From the NCBI GenBank assembly GCA_021769725.1, contig JAETSI010000025.1, positions 1-54,423 on the forward strand: DNA of 54,423 nt, in the 5' to 3' direction. Origin of the DNA: Oscillospiraceae bacterium. Its GTDB lineage: Bacteria; Bacillota; Clostridia; Oscillospirales; Ruminococcaceae. This document shows positions 51,827 through 54,423 of this stretch, piece after piece; position 1 is the first letter of the stretch, and each line of letters opens with the position of its first letter. The notes under the pieces are model-generated. The model made no database searches. It saw only the letters and a list, made by a program, of their open reading frames with translations, and had not been told where the DNA came from. The position numbers and the translations under genes are program-made.

Positions 51827-51900
51827 TTTTATCACCCTCTTTATTATACCACATTCAACCCCAAAAAGCCACCCTTTCGGGTGACTTTTTCGACAGACTG

Positions 51901-51938
51901 AAAGATCGTCTTTGCATTTTCTTGCAAAGACGACCTTT
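51901..51938 (-). terminator. agrC terminator hairpin = 38-bp target duplication, right copy
   Basis: Directly after the agrC stop (51939). The minus strand forms GGTCGTCTTTGCA-AGAAAA-TGCAAAGACGATC. The T-run that follows in the left copy (CTTTTCTATTTTTT) has been displaced by the IS, so the right copy may terminate less well. Confidence 0.75.
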
Positions 51939-53183
51939 TTACTTTTCATAAATTAAAACGGATGCTTCAAACCATTTGTCCAAAGTCTCTATTTTTAATA
52001 TTCCACCGTATTTTTCGACAACTCTTTCAACACTTTTTAGTCCTATGCCATGATTTATATGATCTTGTTTTTTTGTCTTATCTTTATTCGGTAAAATTCC
52101 ATCAAACGTATTGCCGATCACTATTTTTACATAACCTTGTTTATAACTTATCTTTATTGACATTTTCTTTTGTTCAGCATCCGGAACTAATTCCAGAGCT
52201 TCCAATGAATTATCAACAAGATTACTTAAAATTACATTTATATCAAAACAACTTATTCCTACGTTTGAAGGCATTGAAATATCAAAATCAGAATCCACGT
52301 TCATTGAGCAAAGTTTGTTCAATTTATAATTTAATATGCTGTCTACAAATTCATTACCGGAATCTATAATTTTATTATCAGAATCAATATATTGTTTAGT
52401 ATCAGATAAGTAATGCTCAAGCTCAGTGTATCTTTCGTTAACAAGAAGATCCTGCATTTTCAAAATGTGATTATCCATATCATGTTTAAGACACCGCATG
52501 GTCATTTGGGATTGCTGCATTAATTTTAATTGATTTTGATATGCTTCATTTTGATTTTGAATCAATTTCTTTTCCTGTTTTGATGAAAACATATCAATAA
52601 GGCTGTCATACATATAAAACACATCAATATTTATAAGGAGAATAATAATTGATGTTATTAATGATATTACATCAAGACTTTTTGCGGCAAAATAACCAAT
52701 AATTATGCTTCCTAAGGGAACGAATATGACTGTTATATAATACATGATCGGAACGCTGTCATAAAGATCATTCTTTCTGAAAAATAAATGTGTTATGAGA
52801 TTTATAGACGCTAAAAAAATTATATTTGAAACAAATCCTTGATTAAAAAACATTGAATTGATCTTCAAATAACCGCTAAATGCAACAGCTATTGTATCAC
52901 AAATGATCGCCATTACACAAGAAGTCACAACAGCAATTAATTTTCTGTATATGTCGGACTTATATAGTAATGTGATTGCGAAAAAAGGAAGTATATTAGA
53001 AAAAATATTCAGTATCCAATTTTGATAAAAAAGATATGCACAACTATTAAGTACATAATAGAGCAAATATAAAATAATCTCTGTTGTTTTATTAAGTTTC
53101 TTTTTATCAAAAAAGGCATTTGAAAACATATACATTGCATAAATGTGAAACAAATTGGAAAACAAATAAAAAGCAGTAGTCAT
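51939..53183 (-). CDS. agrC: AgrC-type sensor histidine kinase
   Basis: 414 residues from ATG 53183, with AGGAGG overlapping the agrA stop. The N-terminal ~200 residues have about six transmembrane helices, forming the peptide sensor. The dimerisation region has 'MRCLKHDMDNHILKMQDLL' with the phospho-accepting His. The ATPase domain has 'VILSNLVDNSLEAL' (N box) and 'GIGLKSVERVVEKYGG' (G box) of GHKL type. It senses the ring peptide made from AgrD and phosphorylates AgrA. The stop lies right next to the IS-duplicated hairpin, so the coding region is intact. Confidence 0.93.
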   Translation of the reverse strand: MTTAFYLFSNLFHIYAMYMFSNAFFDKKKLNKTTEIILYLLYYVLNSCAYLFYQNWILNIFSNILPFFAITLLYKSDIYRKLIAVVTSCVMAIICDTIAVAFSGYLKINSMFFNQGFVSNIIFLASINLITHLFFRKNDLYDSVPIMYYITVIFVPLGSIIIGYFAAKSLDVISLITSIIILLINIDVFYMYDSLIDMFSSKQEKKLIQNQNEAYQNQLKLMQQSQMTMRCLKHDMDNHILKMQDLLVNERYTELEHYLSDTKQYIDSDNKIIDSGNEFVDSILNYKLNKLCSMNVDSDFDISMPSNVGISCFDINVILSNLVDNSLEALELVPDAEQKKMSIKISYKQGYVKIVIGNTFDGILPNKDKTKKQDHINHGIGLKSVERVVEKYGGILKIETLDKWFEASVLIYEK

Positions 53184-53184
53184 A

Positions 53185-53901
53185 TTACCTCCTCAAAAGT
53201 ATCTCAGATACTTCAGTTCTTTTGTTTTTGCTTATCGGCAATTCTTCATTTTTACTGCCCAACAAGATAACAGTATTCGAAGTGAATTTTTCAATATAAT
53301 TCATATTAACAAAGTATGATTTGTGAATGCTAATGAAATCCTTAAAGCACTCTTTTGTTATGATGTCCGAAAGCTTGCCATAAAAAGCATAAATGTTATT
53401 AATCGTATGTATGAAAATTTTTCTACCTTTACTTTCAAAATATTTTATATATGAAATTTTTACTTTATTAGTGACTTTATCAGAAATAAATTCAAAAATC
53501 CTGTTTCCAATTTGATAATCATTAATAAACGAATCTAAAATTCCACAAATCTTTTCATAATCTACAGGCTTTTCAAGGTAATCGTAGGGGTGGATTTTTA
53601 TAGCGTCTATAGTGTATTCTTTAAACGATGTAACATAAACAATTGAAGAACTGATATTGTCAAATATCTCTCTGATTTTTTTGCCAAAATCAATACCTGT
53701 CATAGAACTATTTGTAAATTCTATATCAAGAAAAATAATATCATATCTTTTCTCATTAAGATACTCGGATATTAACGATTCACAGGAATTAAAAACTTTA
53801 AACTCATACTTTATTTCATTAAGCTCGCAATATTCCGAGACAAAACAGCCTATTTTATCACACACATATTTTTCGTCGTCACAAATAGCAATTCTGATCA
53901 T
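53185..53901 (-). CDS. agrA: AgrA-type response regulator (REC-LytTR)
   Basis: 238 residues from ATG 53901 with AGGTGG upstream. The receiver domain has 'ICDDEKYVCDKIG', the phosphorylated Asp in 'RYDIIFLDIEF' (~res 58), 'VYVTSFKE' and the Lys in 'YLEKPVDY'. A C-terminal LytTR DNA-binding domain starts near residue 140: 'ISYIKYFESKGRKIFIHT', 'FISIHKSYFVNMNYIEKF' and 'LPISKNKRTEV'. It would bind the direct repeats at 50309..50340 ahead of agrD. First gene of agrA-agrC; translated from the promoter at 53924..53952. Confidence 0.94.
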   Translation of the reverse strand: MIRIAICDDEKYVCDKIGCFVSEYCELNEIKYEFKVFNSCESLISEYLNEKRYDIIFLDIEFTNSSMTGIDFGKKIREIFDNISSSIVYVTSFKEYTIDAIKIHPYDYLEKPVDYEKICGILDSFINDYQIGNRIFEFISDKVTNKVKISYIKYFESKGRKIFIHTINNIYAFYGKLSDIITKECFKDFISIHKSYFVNMNYIEKFTSNTVILLGSKNEELPISKNKRTEVSEILLRR

Positions 53902-53923
53902 CTAACCACCTACCTTAATTGAT

Positions 53924-53952
53924 ATTATACCAAATATTTCACTTTAAATCAA
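53924..53952 (-). promoter_or_regulatory. agrA promoter
   Basis: TTGATT - 17 nt - TATAAT on the minus strand, about 22 nt before the agrA ATG. This near-consensus promoter gives a constitutive supply of AgrA and AgrC. Confidence 0.88.
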
Positions 53953-54030
53953 TACATAATTTGTTAAAACCACAGTATAATACATTAATACAGGTGACAT
54001 AAACTTTTGCAAAAGTGCAGATTTTGCGAA

Positions 54031-54073
54031 ACAAAAACGGCGGATTTATGCTTAAAAGCAATCAAAATCCGCC
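54031..54073 (-). terminator. Terminator of the Sel1-repeat gene
   Basis: GGCGGATTT / AAATCCGCC stem with a ~17-nt loop, followed on the minus strand by GTTTTTG, 4 nt after the stop of the gene at 54077. Confidence 0.82.
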
Positions 54074-54076
54074 CGT

Positions 54077-54423
54077 TTATTGCATTGTTATTATATTTTC
54101 CTCTTTTAAACCTACCTCCTGCTTTTTCTTTTGTATCATTCTCCGCAGCCTGCTGTCGACTGTCCGTCTGACTACCTTATACTTCTGCGTATAATCATCT
54201 TCAATGCACCTACTGAGATTTGCAAACAGACCAAAGATTGTATTAGCAAGCACAGCATTCTCAAACTGTGCCATATTGTTCAGCATATTATGTGCATACT
54301 CATTACCGTCGTTTGCGGACTTTGTAAACCATTGGATAGCCTTTTCCTTATCTTTTTCAAGTCCCTCAGCTCCAAAAAGATAAAGCCTGCCGAGTTGATA
54401 ACTTGACCAATAATTTTTATCCA
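54077..54423 (-). CDS. Sel1-repeat protein, C-terminal part (possible relaxase)
   Basis: About 115 codons open to the right edge; the start is outside. 'SSYQLGRLYLFGAEGLEKDK' and 'KAIQWFTKSANDGNEYAH' are one Sel1 (TPR-like) repeat. A helical tail 'VDSRLRRMIQKKKQEVG' follows. In Clostridia-type conjugative elements, MobP/MobA-type relaxases often end in Sel1 repeats with this kind of tail, so it may be the relaxase of the element whose recombinases lie at 16-21 kb; the catalytic part is not in the window. Confidence 0.7.
   Translation of the reverse strand, partial: DKNYWSSYQLGRLYLFGAEGLEKDKEKAIQWFTKSANDGNEYAHNMLNNMAQFENAVLANTIFGLFANLSRCIEDDYTQKYKVVRRTVDSRLRRMIQKKKQEVGLKEENIITMQ

Larger units (their letters stand above)
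50389..51900 (-). mobile_element. IS1182-family insertion sequence
   Basis: 1512 bp bounded by inverted ends CAGTCTGTCGAAAAAG (left) and CTTTTTCGACAGACTG (right), flanked by a 38-bp direct repeat. It encodes one transposase. The family is known for inserting at palindromes with variable, sometimes long duplications; this copy is inserted at the agrC terminator. It separates agrAC from agrDB. Both ends and the transposase look intact. Confidence 0.92.

Overview
The window looks like an AT-rich, low-GC Firmicute, most likely an Oscillospiraceae/Ruminococcus-type gut bacterium. This rests on gene content: a firmicute-type (T7SSb) type VII secretion locus, an agr quorum-sensing operon, tandem large serine recombinases, an amidoligase/gamma-glutamylcyclotransferase pair, a DUF3789-like micro-protein and strong AGGAGG ribosome sites. 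I have no database evidence. Almost every gene lies on the minus strand; the one clear plus-strand gene piece is a broken DNA methyltransferase.

Layout, left to right. (1) 1-6.6 kb: an RTX-repeat protein that runs off the left edge, preceded by a small partner gene. To its right are a second partner gene, two truncated copies of the RTX N-terminal region, a 158-bp promoter/terminator duplication and a perfect 22-bp palindrome. (2) 6.6-11.4 kb: a cytosine methyltransferase remnant, a STAND NTPase with TPR repeats (possible defence gene), a cupin and a SAM methyltransferase. (3) 11.8-22.9 kb: parts of an integrative/conjugative element. These are a gamma-glutamylcyclotransferase gene split by a group II intron and internally deleted, an amidoligase, three serine-recombinase genes (one without a catalytic domain), a RelE/ParE-Phd toxin-antitoxin pair, a MazF-type toxin gene with small neighbours, and a sigma-like factor. 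(4) 23-49.4 kb: one co-directional run of 23 genes, many with 4-nt overlaps. It encodes an unusual type VII secretion system: WXG100-like proteins, an EssC ATPase split into two genes, a membrane Ser/Thr kinase where EssB would be expected, a repeat-rich protein, a ~1980-residue Ig-like surface protein, a DUF5104-type lipoprotein, and three toxins with the same N-terminal delivery domain plus candidate immunity genes. (5) 49.5-53.9 kb: agrA-agrC-agrD-agrB, split between agrC and agrD by an IS1182-family insertion. (6) 54.1 kb to the end: the C-terminus of a Sel1-repeat protein, possibly a relaxase.

How it may work together (inference): the secretion locus and agr sit between recombinase/sigma genes and a possible relaxase, so they may be cargo of a conjugative element. 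AgrA probably acts on paired direct repeats ahead of agrD. Whether agr also controls the adjacent secretion locus cannot be read directly. The best-supported toxin activity is a colicin-E3-like ribonuclease domain behind a Hint domain. Next to it lies an orphan HNH toxin tip whose homology starts inside the Hint C-terminal block, the expected product of toxin-tip exchange.
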